A stretch of 64,000 nucleotides of DNA from Alphaproteobacteria bacterium (GCA_013372975.1 JABXIS010000011.1:186001-250000), one strand, 5' to 3'. Positions 47,350 through 56,069 are shown, counted from the stretch's first letter. Notes: generated by a model from the letters alone, not told the origin. Program-made: numbers and translations.

Positions 47350-48393
47350 ATGTTTGTGGTGCGACCAGCACGATTGAAAGATCTTGATGGCCTGCAGGCG
47401 CTTGCAGAAAAAACAGGCACGGGTCTTACAACCCTGCCGTCCAACAAGAAAGCGCTTGAAGCAAAAATCAGAGAATCCATGGCAGCCTTTTCGGGTGAGC
47501 CAAACCTTGGCGAAAAAGCCAGTTATCTGCTTGTGATGGAAGATCCGTCTGATGGCAAGGTAGTGGGCACCAGCGCCCTGATCGTTGGCGTGGGGCTGGA
47601 TAAACCCTTCTACAGTTATCGCATCCTGCATCAGACCCAGGTCAGCCACGAGCCAGAGATGCGCGTGGATACAGAACTGCTGCAGCTTGCCAACGATTTT
47701 GTTGGCGCGACCGAGGTGGCGACCCTGTTCCTTGATCCAGACTACCGCAAGGGCAATCTGGGCAAGCTGATGTCAAAGGCGCGTTATATGCTGATGGCCG
47801 CCCACCCGGATCGTTTCTCCGATCAGGTGATTTCGGAAATCCGTGGCTGGGTAGACGAAGACGGCAATTCTCCGTTCTGGGAGGCGCTTGGCCGTCACTT
47901 CTTTGGCATGGATTTCAAAACCGCTGACGAGATCAACGGTCTTGGCAACAGCCAGTTCATTTCTGATCTGATGCCAAAATTTCCAATCTATACGGCCCTG
48001 TTGCCGCAGTGTGCACGGGATGTAATCGGCAAGCCGCATGACAGCGCGCGCCCGGCGATCCGCCTGCTTGAGAAGGAAGGGTTCCGGTTCTCCCGATCGG
48101 TGGACATCTTTGATGGCGGCCCGGCGCTTGAAGTTCACAAGCGCGGCATCTGGACCAGCCGCAAAAGTGTTGAAGGCGAACTGGGCGGTACGGTTGAAGG
48201 CGAAGGGCACGACCCAATGCACATGGCCTGTAACCCCGCGCTCGACAACTTCCGCGTTGTGCTCACCAATGTGGTTGAAGGCGCAAGCGGTGTGTGGATC
48301 CCGGCGGACGCCGCTGATGCTTTGCAGATCAAGGCGGGTGATCCGGTCCGATATGCCCCTATTGGGCGCAAGACACCACAGGCAGCAGAGTAG
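47350..48393 (+). CDS. astA: Arginine N-succinyltransferase
   Basis: First step of the AST pathway: succinyl-CoA + arginine to N2-succinylarginine. MFVVRPARLKDLDGLQALAEKTGTGLTTLP (in two parts) is the diagnostic start; FLDPDYRKGNLGKLMSKARYMLMA and FWEALGRHFFGMDF are further family blocks. 347 aa is full length. The ATG at 47350 lies 9 bp after GAGG. 116 bp separate it from the M20 gene, so a separate promoter is possible. Confidence 0.95.
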   Translation: MFVVRPARLKDLDGLQALAEKTGTGLTTLPSNKKALEAKIRESMAAFSGEPNLGEKASYLLVMEDPSDGKVVGTSALIVGVGLDKPFYSYRILHQTQVSHEPEMRVDTELLQLANDFVGATEVATLFLDPDYRKGNLGKLMSKARYMLMAAHPDRFSDQVISEIRGWVDEDGNSPFWEALGRHFFGMDFKTADEINGLGNSQFISDLMPKFPIYTALLPQCARDVIGKPHDSARPAIRLLEKEGFRFSRSVDIFDGGPALEVHKRGIWTSRKSVEGELGGTVEGEGHDPMHMACNPALDNFRVVLTNVVEGASGVWIPADAADALQIKAGDPVRYAPIGRKTPQAAE

Positions 48394-48403
48394 GGAGTAA
48401 CCC

Positions 48404-49882
48404 ATGACACACTTTATCGGCGGCGCCTGGGTTGAGGGCGCTGGTGCAGAATTTCGTTCAGTAAATCCGGCTGACGGTGCGGTGATCTGGTCTGGCCGTG
48501 AAGCCACGAAGGATCAGGTGGACGCCGCGGTAGCAGCCGCAGCGGCGGCGGCAGATGGCTGGGCCATGATGCCCTTTGATGGCCGGGTGGCGATCATCCG
48601 CCGTTATGCGGCCCTCTTGGGTGACAGGAAGGCCGAGATGGCTGAGCTGGTGGCGAAGGACGCTGGCAAGGCACTGTGGGACGCGACAGGCGAAGCCACG
48701 GCCATGGCAAACAAGGTTGAAATTTCCCTGAAGGCTTACGAAGAACGCACGGGCTACAAGGAAGCGCTCAACGGCGCTATCCGCTCCAAGCTGGCGCACC
48801 GGCCGCACGGTGTAATGGCGGTATTCGGGCCCTATAATTTCCCTGGGCATTTGCCCAATGGTCATATTGTTCCGGCACTGATCGCGGGCAACACGATCGT
48901 GTTCAAACCCAGCGAATTGACACCTGCAGTGGCGGAACTGATGGTGAAAACATGGGATGACGCAGGCCTGCCAAAAGGTGTGCTCAATCTGGTGCAGGGC
49001 GGCCGGGACACGGGCGCGGCGCTGATTGCGAACGAAAAAATTGACGGGCTTTTGTTCACCGGCAGCGCCCGCACGGGGCAGATTATCGCCAGCGAACTGG
49101 TGGATCGCCCCAATGTGATCCAGGCGCTTGAACTGGGCGGTAACAACCCGCTTATCGTTCATGAGGTGCAAGACCACGCTGCAGCAGCAGTGATGACCGT
49201 GCAATCCGCCTTTATTTCAAGCGGCCAGCGCTGTACGTGTGCACGGCGGTTGATTGTGCCCGAGGGCGCCGAAGGCGATGCCTTCATCGATACGTTGGTG
49301 CGCGCCATTGACGGCATCACCGTGGGCGCCTGGAATGACGAGGCGCAGCCCTATATGGGGCCGGTTGTGAGCGCGCGCGCAGCGGATATGGTACTCGCGG
49401 CCCAGAATGCACTTGAGGCAGCAGGCGGCAAGGTGATCCGGCGCGTGGAACGCCTGGATCGCGGTGACGCCTACCTCACGCCGGGCCTGATGGACGTAAC
49501 CGATGTGCGGGACCGCCCTGACGAGGAAGTGTTCGGCCCGTTCCTGCAGGTGATCCGGGTGGCTGATTTTGGCGCCGCTATTGCCGAGGCCAACAACACG
49601 CGCTTTGGGCTGGCGTCGGGGTTGATTTCTGATAATCGCGCCAACTATGACGCTTTCTACCCGCGCGCAAAGGCCGGAATTGTGAACTGGAATCAACAGC
49701 TTACTGGTGCTGCGTCAACCGCGCCGTTTGGTGGCATAGGGCTTTCGGGCAACCACCGGCCAAGCGCTTATTATGCCGCTGACTATTGCGCGTACGGTGT
49801 GGCAACCATGGAACAGGCGGAAGGCAAAGTAGCCGTGGGCGCGCTGCCAACCGGCCTTAATTTCGCGGAAGGAGAGGGCTGA
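48404..49882 (+). CDS. astD: N-succinylglutamate 5-semialdehyde dehydrogenase
   Basis: Fourth step of the AST pathway, NAD-dependent. An ALDH fold with VFGPYNFPGHLPNGHIVPAL, FKPSELTPAVAELMVKTW, LFTGSARTGQIIASEL, ELGGNNPLIVHEV and the catalytic Cys in SSGQRCTCARRLIVP. PNGHIVPAL and GQRCTCARRL are typical of AstD. 492 aa is full length. 10 bp after astA; its TGA overlaps the astB ATG. Confidence 0.95.
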   Translation: MTHFIGGAWVEGAGAEFRSVNPADGAVIWSGREATKDQVDAAVAAAAAAADGWAMMPFDGRVAIIRRYAALLGDRKAEMAELVAKDAGKALWDATGEATAMANKVEISLKAYEERTGYKEALNGAIRSKLAHRPHGVMAVFGPYNFPGHLPNGHIVPALIAGNTIVFKPSELTPAVAELMVKTWDDAGLPKGVLNLVQGGRDTGAALIANEKIDGLLFTGSARTGQIIASELVDRPNVIQALELGGNNPLIVHEVQDHAAAAVMTVQSAFISSGQRCTCARRLIVPEGAEGDAFIDTLVRAIDGITVGAWNDEAQPYMGPVVSARAADMVLAAQNALEAAGGKVIRRVERLDRGDAYLTPGLMDVTDVRDRPDEEVFGPFLQVIRVADFGAAIAEANNTRFGLASGLISDNRANYDAFYPRAKAGIVNWNQQLTGAASTAPFGGIGLSGNHRPSAYYAADYCAYGVATMEQAEGKVAVGALPTGLNFAEGEG

Positions 49883-51216
49883 TGGCTTGGCGTGAAGTAA
49901 ATTTTGACGGCATCGTTGGCCCAACCCACAATTATGCGGGCCTTTCTTACGGCAACGTTGCGTCAGCGAAACATAAAGGCATGGTGGCCAACCCGCGTGA
50001 GGGTGTGTTGCAGGGGCTTGATAAAGCCAATCACCTGCGCAGCCTTGGTATGACCCAGGGCGTGTTGCCGCCCCATGATCGCCCGCACCTGAAAACCCTG
50101 CGGGATCATGGGTTTACCGGCACAGATGCCGAAATGCTGGCGGCCGCGTGGAAAGCAAGCCCGGCCTTGGTGGCGAACGTGAATTCAAGTGCAACCATGT
50201 GGACGGCGAATGCTGCCACCATCTCACCATCGCCGGATACGGCAGACGGGCGCACCCATTTCACCCCCGCCAACCTTGCGGCCATGTACCATCGGTCGAT
50301 CGAGGCGCGGGTGACATCGCGCATCCTGAAGGCCATGTTCCCGGAAGGGGAGCGCTTCGCGCATCATGATCCGCTGGTGGGCGGCACCCATATGGGGGAC
50401 GAGGGCGCGGCCAACCACAGCCGTTTCTGCGCCGATTATGGCGACAAGGGTGTGGCGCTTTATGTGTATGGCAGGGGCGCGTTTGAAAACGCCGCCGACC
50501 TGACGTTCCCGGGCCGCCAGACGCTGGAAGCCAGCCAGGCCATCGCCCGCAGCCATGCGACAGCAGGCGACAAGACCTTGTTTGTGCGGCAGAATCCGGA
50601 AGCGATCAACGCCGGCGCGTTCCATAATGACGTGGTGGCCGTGTGCAACAAAAACGTTCATTTCTATCACGAACAGGCGTTTGAAAACCCGGACCAGCTT
50701 GACCGCGATATTCAGGCGGCCATGGGCGATGTGGACATGCAGTTTGTGCGCGTTCCCAAAAATGAAGTGCCAATTGGCGACGCGGTGAAAAGCTATCTGT
50801 TCAACAGCCAGCTTATTTCGGCCCCGAAACGAGAGGGTATGACGCTCATTCTGCCGGTGGAAGTGTCGGAAACACCAACCACCAAAGCCTATGTGGACAG
50901 CCTGATCGCCTCAGGTGGCCCGATCAAACACGCTGATTATCTGGACGTACGCCAAAGCATGCGCAACGGCGGCGGCCCCGCGTGCCTCAGGCTGCGGGTG
51001 GCCATGTCAGACGCGGACATCAGTGCCATGGGCACCAACAGCATTCTTGATGACGCGCTGGTAGAAACCCTGCGGGGGTGGGCGAACAAACATTACCGTG
51101 ACAGGCTGGCGGTGGAAGATCTGGCAGACCCGAAACTGATGGAAGAAAGTTTCGCCGCGATGGACGAGCTGACGCAGATCCTGAAGCTTGGCAGCGTATA
51201 CGACTTCCAGCGTTAG
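49882..51216 (+). CDS. astB: N-succinylarginine dihydrolase
   Basis: Second step of the AST pathway, releasing CO2 and ammonia. EVNFDGIVGPTHNYAGLSYG is diagnostic; MWTANAATISPSPDTADGR, FAHHDPLVGGTHMGDEGAANH and FHNDVVAVCNKNV carry the catalytic His/Glu/Cys-type guanidino-modifying core. The C-terminal Cys region reads NGGGPACLRLRV. 444 aa is full length. Last gene of the operon; astC and astE are not in the window. Confidence 0.95.
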   Translation: MAWREVNFDGIVGPTHNYAGLSYGNVASAKHKGMVANPREGVLQGLDKANHLRSLGMTQGVLPPHDRPHLKTLRDHGFTGTDAEMLAAAWKASPALVANVNSSATMWTANAATISPSPDTADGRTHFTPANLAAMYHRSIEARVTSRILKAMFPEGERFAHHDPLVGGTHMGDEGAANHSRFCADYGDKGVALYVYGRGAFENAADLTFPGRQTLEASQAIARSHATAGDKTLFVRQNPEAINAGAFHNDVVAVCNKNVHFYHEQAFENPDQLDRDIQAAMGDVDMQFVRVPKNEVPIGDAVKSYLFNSQLISAPKREGMTLILPVEVSETPTTKAYVDSLIASGGPIKHADYLDVRQSMRNGGGPACLRLRVAMSDADISAMGTNSILDDALVETLRGWANKHYRDRLAVEDLADPKLMEESFAAMDELTQILKLGSVYDFQR

Positions 51217-51271
51217 GGCACAGTAGGGCACGGGCGGGCACATTTGGGCCCAACGGCAAAAGGTCACATAG

Positions 51272-51296
51272 GGGCACACTTCGGTGTGCCCTTTTT
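51272..51296 (+). terminator. Intrinsic terminator after astB
   Basis: GGGCACAC-TTCG-GTGTGCCC, an 8-bp stem with a stable TTCG tetraloop, followed by TTTTT. Confidence 0.85.
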
Positions 51297-51370
51297 CGTG
51301 CGGCCGTGACGCGAATTAACTATTATGTCCCCGGAATTCCCCGCTGTGAACTAGTGGTCTCAGGCATTCT

Positions 51371-52129
51371 TTACTTGTCCTTATTTTGGCGAATTGATTG
51401 TGACAACCAGAATACTCTGGCGTTGTAAATTGCTTGATCTGCTCGCAACACAAAGAAAAGACAAAGGTAGTTTCCGGCCATCTGACCTGACGAAGCACCG
51501 TCTTTTGATGAGACGAGAAACCAAAGAATTGAAGCTAATGGCATCATGAGAAATATATTTCTGTAGACGCCATAATCGGGTTGACTATGTGCCAATGTCC
51601 CAAACTTCTGCACGAAGGATTCGGGATCAATATCTGGATTTTGCCTCGTCGCTTCTGGTCGACCATGGGTAAAAAATGCAAAGGAAGAGAAAATCAAAAC
51701 CAGATATGCAAAATAGTATGGAACGAATAGCTGTGGTAGCTCCATTGAGTAGAGAAGCAACATCGCGGGCGGCACAACCGCAAGTAAGACGAGACACAAT
51801 AGTATGCGCCGGGGATGTCGTACTCGCGTCCGCTCTAAAACATTCTCATAAACATGATCTCTATTTGAGGTTACAGTCGCGCGATAAATTGCTTCCGCGT
51901 CAGTATTCAAGCTCCATGACAGCTTCTGCTGAATCCAGTTCAACGGAAGTGCTGCAAGGAGGTGCAGGAAGGACGCTGTGCCGCCATTCCAAAAAATTGA
52001 CGCGTAGCAGGCCGCAAAGCATAGCAACAGTATATTGCTTCGCAGTACCTCGAGTGCGATGAGTGCATTGGGCTTCCAAAGTCCGTCAGTTACCCAGCTA
52101 GGCACTTTGGCATCATCCTTCATAACCAT
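51371..52129 (-). CDS. Unknown membrane protein (about 252 aa) in AT-rich island
   Basis: I do not recognise it. Four hydrophobic segments are visible: IALEVLRSNILLLCFAACYA, then ILLCLVLLAVVPPAMLLLYS, VPYYFAYLVLIFSSFAFF and FLMMPLASILWFLV. The loops between are soluble and charged. The ATG (52127-52129) overlaps the stop of a 26-codon frame (TGATG); a GTG one codon earlier is equally open. Codon use and base composition are clearly more AT-rich than the ast and msr genes around. Its position after a KTVIEIGG tail resembles that of the lipoprotein gene upstream. An immunity-type role is a speculation. Confidence 0.7.
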   Translation of the reverse strand: MVMKDDAKVPSWVTDGLWKPNALIALEVLRSNILLLCFAACYASIFWNGGTASFLHLLAALPLNWIQQKLSWSLNTDAEAIYRATVTSNRDHVYENVLERTRVRHPRRILLCLVLLAVVPPAMLLLYSMELPQLFVPYYFAYLVLIFSSFAFFTHGRPEATRQNPDIDPESFVQKFGTLAHSQPDYGVYRNIFLMMPLASILWFLVSSKDGASSGQMAGNYLCLFFVLRADQAIYNARVFWLSQSIRQNKDK

Positions 52130-52209
52130 CACCCCCCGATCTCGATCACGGTTTTGCTGCCCGCGATTTTTCCGTCACGGGTTTCCCAAATGGTCTGTGG
52201 ATAAGGCAT
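52129..52209 (-). CDS. 26-codon frame ending in KTVIEIGG, possible gene-tail remnant
   Basis: A tiny frame MPYPQTIWETRDGK... that ends with SKTVIEIGG and TGA. It begins 1 bp after the stop of the lipoprotein gene, without a ribosome site of its own, and its stop overlaps the start of the membrane protein. The last eight residues, and 19 bases of DNA, equal those of a second tail at 53011-53042. It is better read as the left-over end of a longer gene than as a working peptide gene. Confidence 0.35.
   Translation of the reverse strand: MPYPQTIWETRDGKIAGSKTVIEIGG
52139..52157 (-). repeat. 19-bp direct repeat, copy 1 (KTVIEI tail)
   Basis: The minus strand reads GCAAAACCGTGATCGAGAT, identical to 53024-53042. 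Both copies are followed by a G-run and TGATG. They encode the same C-terminal residues in two different short frames. Confidence 0.75.
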
Positions 52210-52210
52210 A

Positions 52211-53011
52211 TCAATTCTCGCCAATATTGTATGGTTTCAAAATGTAGTCGAGCGAACGGCAAACAAGAACTTTTCCTTGGCCACAAGTTAAGGTGTGTAA
52301 CAACTTTGCCGCCCTCGACTTGTCAGGGAAACCAATGTCTTTTGCCAGAAGAACCGGATAGAAACACATGGGCGCAAACGCATCTTTTTGCGCCTTGTTC
52401 GCGACCTCAGCGCATATCTGCTGCCAGCCAAAATCTTCGATCTCGCCGCTTTTCTGCTGGGCCGAAAGTACTGACTGGTGCAGCAAAGAATGAAGCAGCA
52501 ATTCCAATAGAAAAGGCCGATCTTCGGCGACTGCTATATCCTTCAAAACGTCAATTTCCAGTTCAGCGTCGGCGATTTCGCCCAGACGCTGCTGAAGAAC
52601 TAAAATCGAGAAATCTATCAAGGTAGAAAACCGGCTATCCTGATCTGATTTGGCAGAGATATTTTTCAGGACAACCTTTGCGTATAGTGGCATCCCCGCG
52701 ATTGTTGCACGTTGAGTAATATCGGACATGATAAAGCGCAAGTCGTCAGAACGTGAAAATCCGTCGTACCTGGACTCTATATCCTCCAACGCGTAGAGAA
52801 TGAGTTCCCAATCAATACGCTCTACCTCTATGTGTTCCACGACAAATTTCCGCACATCCGCACACAATGGTTCATTGTTGATAGAAGAAAACTCGTCGAA
52901 GCAGGATTTGTTTGGAAACGAGGGTAAATCTGCATAGTTGTCTGCCCCCCTCGCTAGCACTGAACAGCTTGAGATCAGGGCGGTAAGCAGCACCAATATC
53001 AATGCCCGCAT
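52211..53011 (-). CDS. Putative lipoprotein of unknown function (266 aa)
   Basis: MRALILVLLTALISSCSV is a lipoprotein signal with lipobox ISSC. The ATG (53009-53011) overlaps the stop of the upstream gene tail (TGATG), which together with the signal fixes the start although the frame is open further up. The mature protein is acidic and largely helical, with several cysteines (SCFDEFSSINNEPLC, AFAPMCFYPVLL, LTCGQGKVLVC). I do not recognise the family. AT-rich compared with its surroundings. It could be an immunity-type protein of a decayed cassette; this is inference from layout. Confidence 0.72.
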   Translation of the reverse strand: MRALILVLLTALISSCSVLARGADNYADLPSFPNKSCFDEFSSINNEPLCADVRKFVVEHIEVERIDWELILYALEDIESRYDGFSRSDDLRFIMSDITQRATIAGMPLYAKVVLKNISAKSDQDSRFSTLIDFSILVLQQRLGEIADAELEIDVLKDIAVAEDRPFLLELLLHSLLHQSVLSAQQKSGEIEDFGWQQICAEVANKAQKDAFAPMCFYPVLLAKDIGFPDKSRAAKLLHTLTCGQGKVLVCRSLDYILKPYNIGEN

Positions 53012-53300
53012 CACTCGCCCCCTATCTCGATCACGGTTTTGCCTTTGGTGGCCGGGTCCAACTTGTGCATCTTCAGCTTGTTGCCCTTGAGGGGGGCATT
53101 CATCAGGTCTGCCATGCAGGCCTCCGCGAGCTTGTTGTCTAATCCATGGAACACAGTACTCATCTTTCAGATTAAGAAAAGGCAGCGCTTTGTCTATCTT
53201 CTGATCAATGACATATGGTCTGCCGGAATTTGTGTCTCCGTAATCACAGAAAGGCTTGCCGCTTGGCGCGATTTCGCCTTTAGTCTTTTCCCAAAATGGG
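53011..53300 (-). pseudogene. Broken gene tail ending in KTVIEIGGE
   Basis: Two overlapping frames together make a protein end. One frame reads SGKPFCDYGDTNSGRPYVID and LPFLNLKDEYCVPW. Near 53150 it shifts to a second frame LDNKLAEACMADLMNAPLKG, KLKMHKLDPATKGKTVIEIGGE, stop. The 5' part is missing: beyond 53300 the strand is taken up by the divergent TolB-like gene start. The second frame alone would give a 50-codon ORF from an ATG at 53163. A one-base frameshift in a truncated gene is the simpler reading. Family not recognised. Confidence 0.5.
53024..53042 (-). repeat. 19-bp direct repeat, copy 2 (KTVIEI tail)
   Basis: Identical to 52139-52157 on the minus strand, here inside the broken tail before the lipoprotein gene. 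See copy 1. Confidence 0.75.
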
Positions 53301-53309
53301 GAGGATGAA

Positions 53310-54227
53310 ATGAAAACAGCATGGATGGCGGCGAGCCTTTTTATTTCAGCATCAGTGGCGGCGCAGCAGATGGCGCCGGATGTGGCCAACAACACCGGCC
53401 CCTTGCCCGGCACGGACATTTATCTGGCCGAGCTGGTGATGGCGGGCGACAGCTACAGCGTCGGCGCGCCTGAAAATATCACCCGACACAAGGGGTATGA
53501 TAACCAGCCCCATTTCATGCCGGACGGTGACAAAATTCTGTACACCTCAGAAGACAAGGATATCCGCACGGATATCTGGATGTATATGGTCGACAGCGGC
53601 ACGAAAACCCGCCTCACCAACACGCCGGACAACAGCGAATTTTCCCCGAAGGTGATGCCTGATGGCTCTGGCTTTTCCGTGATCCGGGAAGAAAGCTATC
53701 GCGGCGGCCAGCGCGTGTGGCGCTATGAATTCGGGAACACAGAAGCGGCCGAACCCATGCTGAAGTTAAGCCCAACGGGCTATCACGCCTGGGGCATGGG
53801 CACGCGTTATGTGGCTGTGTTTGTGCTGGGTGAACCCAACACCCTTCAGTTGGTTGATCGGGAAACCGGCAATGCCAAGGTTATTTTCGAAAATATCGGG
53901 CGCGGGCTGTTTTCCCTGCCGGACGGCAGCGGTTTTACCTTCACCGAAGCGCGCGAGGGCGGGCCCGCCAAAGTATATCATTATGATATCGCAGCAGAGC
54001 GCGTGACCCCGCTGTTTGACCTGCCGGGCGGCAATGACTATGCGCTTATGCGGAATGCCCAGGCCCCCCTTGGCGTAAGCTTCATGGCCGCACATGGCAG
54101 CAAGATATTTTACCGGGAAACCCCATCAGGCGCGTGGGCACAAATCGCGGATATGGAAGGGCTGGAAATCTCCCGCCTTGCCGTCAGCCCCGACAACACA
54201 AAAATCGCGCTCGTGGCGGCGGAGTAA
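53310..54227 (+). CDS. Exported TolB-like beta-propeller (PD40) protein
   Basis: 305 aa with a signal peptide (MKTAWMAASLFISASVAAQ). Repeats of the WD40-like/PD40 type are visible: PHFMPDGDKILYTSEDKDI, RTDIWMYMVD, SPKVMPDGSGFSVIREES, FSLPDGSGFTFTEAREG and ISRLAVSPDNTKIALVAAE. Such propellers are usually periplasmic and bind peptides or proteins. The ATG at 53310 is 5 bp after GGGGAGGA. It stands alone between the AT-rich island and a convergent PAS protein. Partner unknown. Confidence 0.85.
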   Translation: MKTAWMAASLFISASVAAQQMAPDVANNTGPLPGTDIYLAELVMAGDSYSVGAPENITRHKGYDNQPHFMPDGDKILYTSEDKDIRTDIWMYMVDSGTKTRLTNTPDNSEFSPKVMPDGSGFSVIREESYRGGQRVWRYEFGNTEAAEPMLKLSPTGYHAWGMGTRYVAVFVLGEPNTLQLVDRETGNAKVIFENIGRGLFSLPDGSGFTFTEAREGGPAKVYHYDIAAERVTPLFDLPGGNDYALMRNAQAPLGVSFMAAHGSKIFYRETPSGAWAQIADMEGLEISRLAVSPDNTKIALVAAE

Positions 54228-54248
54228 AATTCGCGGTATTTTCCCGGT

Positions 54249-54860
54249 CTAGGGATCGTTCGCGAAAGGGCGGTGAAGGGGGCCGCCCTGGCCCAAGGGG
54301 CCAACCTCGTCGGTTGATGGAACACCAGCGCCAATATCAAAGAAATGCCGTTCCACCAGCCGGGTGCGGCGGAAGGACCGTCGGCTAAATTCGGCCTCAA
54401 GCGCCTTGCCTTCAAACACAATCCCGGTGCCAACAAAATATTTTACATTGCCATAGGGGTCCAACAGCGGCAGCTGGATGGTGCGGTATACAAACGGCTT
54501 GCCCGCAAAATTGATCATGCTGCGGGTGATCATGCCGGCGCAGGGGCGAGTTCTGAGCGCGTTATAATAGCGCTTTTCATCATCCACCAGTTCAGGGGGC
54601 GTGAGCTCGAAGATATTCTTGTCGGTCATATCAAGGCCGATCAGCCGGTCCAGCACCGTGCCTGCCTGGATCACACGCAAGGTATCGGGGCCATCCCATT
54701 CGCTCATGAAGGTTTCGGCAATGGCACCGTTGATCTGGGACGACATGAAATCAGTGCGGCGCGGGCATAATTCGCCTTCGGGGCGCGGCAGCCGCTGCCA
54801 GAACGCCACCAGATGGGTGGTGTTCTCCGAATGCCTGAATTTATCCAGCAGCTCTTGCAT
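54249..54860 (-). CDS. PAS_5-type (DUF1457) protein
   Basis: 203 aa resembling the alphaproteobacterial PAS_5 family: HLVAFWQRLPRPEGELCPRR near the N-terminus, then the PAS core (LRVIQAGTVLDRLIGLDMTD, YYNALRTRPCAGMI, LPLLDPYGNVKYFVGTGI). No output domain, as usual for the family. It may bind a ligand or another protein. It converges on the TolB-like gene. The gap behind it, to msrP, holds a possible small lipoprotein frame. Confidence 0.8.
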   Translation of the reverse strand: MQELLDKFRHSENTTHLVAFWQRLPRPEGELCPRRTDFMSSQINGAIAETFMSEWDGPDTLRVIQAGTVLDRLIGLDMTDKNIFELTPPELVDDEKRYYNALRTRPCAGMITRSMINFAGKPFVYRTIQLPLLDPYGNVKYFVGTGIVFEGKALEAEFSRRSFRRTRLVERHFFDIGAGVPSTDEVGPLGQGGPLHRPFANDP

Positions 54861-54964
54861 GGAAGGGGGTGCCTTACTCGTTACAAACCGGCCTATCTCA
54901 GCCGCCCCGCCATCCTTCCCGCTTTATCCCGTGCCGTCAAACAAAAGGCGCAAGCGTGCTACCC

Positions 54965-55084
54965 ATGAGGTTTTCTTTCAATCTTCCCTTGTTTTTCGGC
55001 CTATTAATCCGCCTCCTCACAAGCTGCGCACCAAAGCGTTACTGGACCGGATCACGCCTTTTGTTAGGCTTGAACGAAAGTTGA
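54965..55084 (+). CDS. Possible 39-aa lipoprotein upstream of msrP
   Basis: MRFSFNLPLFFGLLIRLLTSC ends in a lipobox-like LTSC; 18 residues follow (APKRYWTGSRLLLG...). It stops 16 bp before msrP. Against it: no ribosome site before the ATG and an Arg inside the hydrophobic stretch. It is either a small entericidin-like product or chance. Confidence 0.25.
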   Translation: MRFSFNLPLFFGLLIRLLTSCAPKRYWTGSRLLLGLNES

Positions 55085-55100
55085 GCTGAGTGGAGGCCCC

Positions 55101-56069
55101 ATGTTTATTCGTAAAAAACCGTCATGGCAGATAAGCGAAAATGAAGTTACGCCCGAAGGTGTGTATCTGAACCGGCGCAAATTCATGATGGGCGCGGCGG
55201 CCACGGTGGGCGCGGTGGGCAGTGCGGCGGCCGTGCACCAGTTGGCGAATGCGGCCACGGAACGCACGCTGATGCCGCTCAAGCACAGCAAATCGGCCTT
55301 TGATCCCTCAGAAACCCTCACGCCTTATGAGGCGGTAACGCAATATAATAATTTCTATGAATTCGGCACGGACAAGAGCGACCCGGCCGAACATGCCTGG
55401 CGGCTTAATCCAAAGCCGTGGGAGATCAAGGTGGAGGGGATGGCCGAAATCACTGGCACCTTCGCGCTTGAAGATGTGATTGATTTTTCGGCCCTTGAAG
55501 AACGTATCTATCGGCTTCGGTGCGTGGAAGGCTGGTCAATGGTGATCCCGTGGGTGGGTGTGCCGCTTGCATCTGTGCTGAAGAAATTCTCGCCCTCGGC
55601 GGACGCCAGATATGTGGCCTTCGAAACCCTGGCAGACCGCAAGCAGATGCCGGGTGTGCGCGGGTTCCTGAGCTCGCTTGACTGGCCATACCGGGAAGGC
55701 CTTCGCATGGATGAAGCCATGAACGAGCTGGCCTTCCTGGCCGTTGGCCTTTACGGCAAGGAACTGCCAAACCAGAATGGCGCGCCCGTGCGCCTTGTGG
55801 TGCCGTGGAAATATGGCTTCAAATCCATCAAGTCCATCGTGAAGATCGCCTTCGTGAAATCCGAGCCCACAGCCACATGGAACCAGATGCAGCCCAATGA
55901 ATATGGTTTCTATTCAAATGTGAATCCGGAAGTGGACCACCCGCGCTGGAGCCAGCGCACAGAGCGCCGCATCGGCGAATTTGGCAAACGCAAGACGCTG
56001 ATGTTTAATGGCTATGAGGAACAGGTGGCCCAACTGTATGCGGGCATGGATTTGAAGAAATATTATTAA
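55101..56069 (+). CDS. msrP: Protein-methionine-sulfoxide reductase catalytic subunit
   Basis: The periplasmic molybdopterin enzyme (YedY) that repairs oxidised methionine in envelope proteins. A Tat signal is visible (NRRKFMMGAAA), the Mo-binding Cys (about 141) in YRLRCVEGWSMVIPW, and the conserved VVPWKYGFKSIKSIVKI and AEHAWRLNPKPWEIKVEG. 322 aa is normal. Its TAA overlaps the msrQ ATG by 1 bp (TAATG). Confidence 0.95.
   Translation: MFIRKKPSWQISENEVTPEGVYLNRRKFMMGAAATVGAVGSAAAVHQLANAATERTLMPLKHSKSAFDPSETLTPYEAVTQYNNFYEFGTDKSDPAEHAWRLNPKPWEIKVEGMAEITGTFALEDVIDFSALEERIYRLRCVEGWSMVIPWVGVPLASVLKKFSPSADARYVAFETLADRKQMPGVRGFLSSLDWPYREGLRMDEAMNELAFLAVGLYGKELPNQNGAPVRLVVPWKYGFKSIKSIVKIAFVKSEPTATWNQMQPNEYGFYSNVNPEVDHPRWSQRTERRIGEFGKRKTLMFNGYEEQVAQLYAGMDLKKYY

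Noticed and set aside
53011-53419. Reading the lipoprotein gene as starting far upstream (up to 53419)
   Set aside because: That extension overlaps the start of the TolB-like gene antiparallel and hides a clean lipoprotein signal. The ATG at 53011 with the TGATG overlap is far better.
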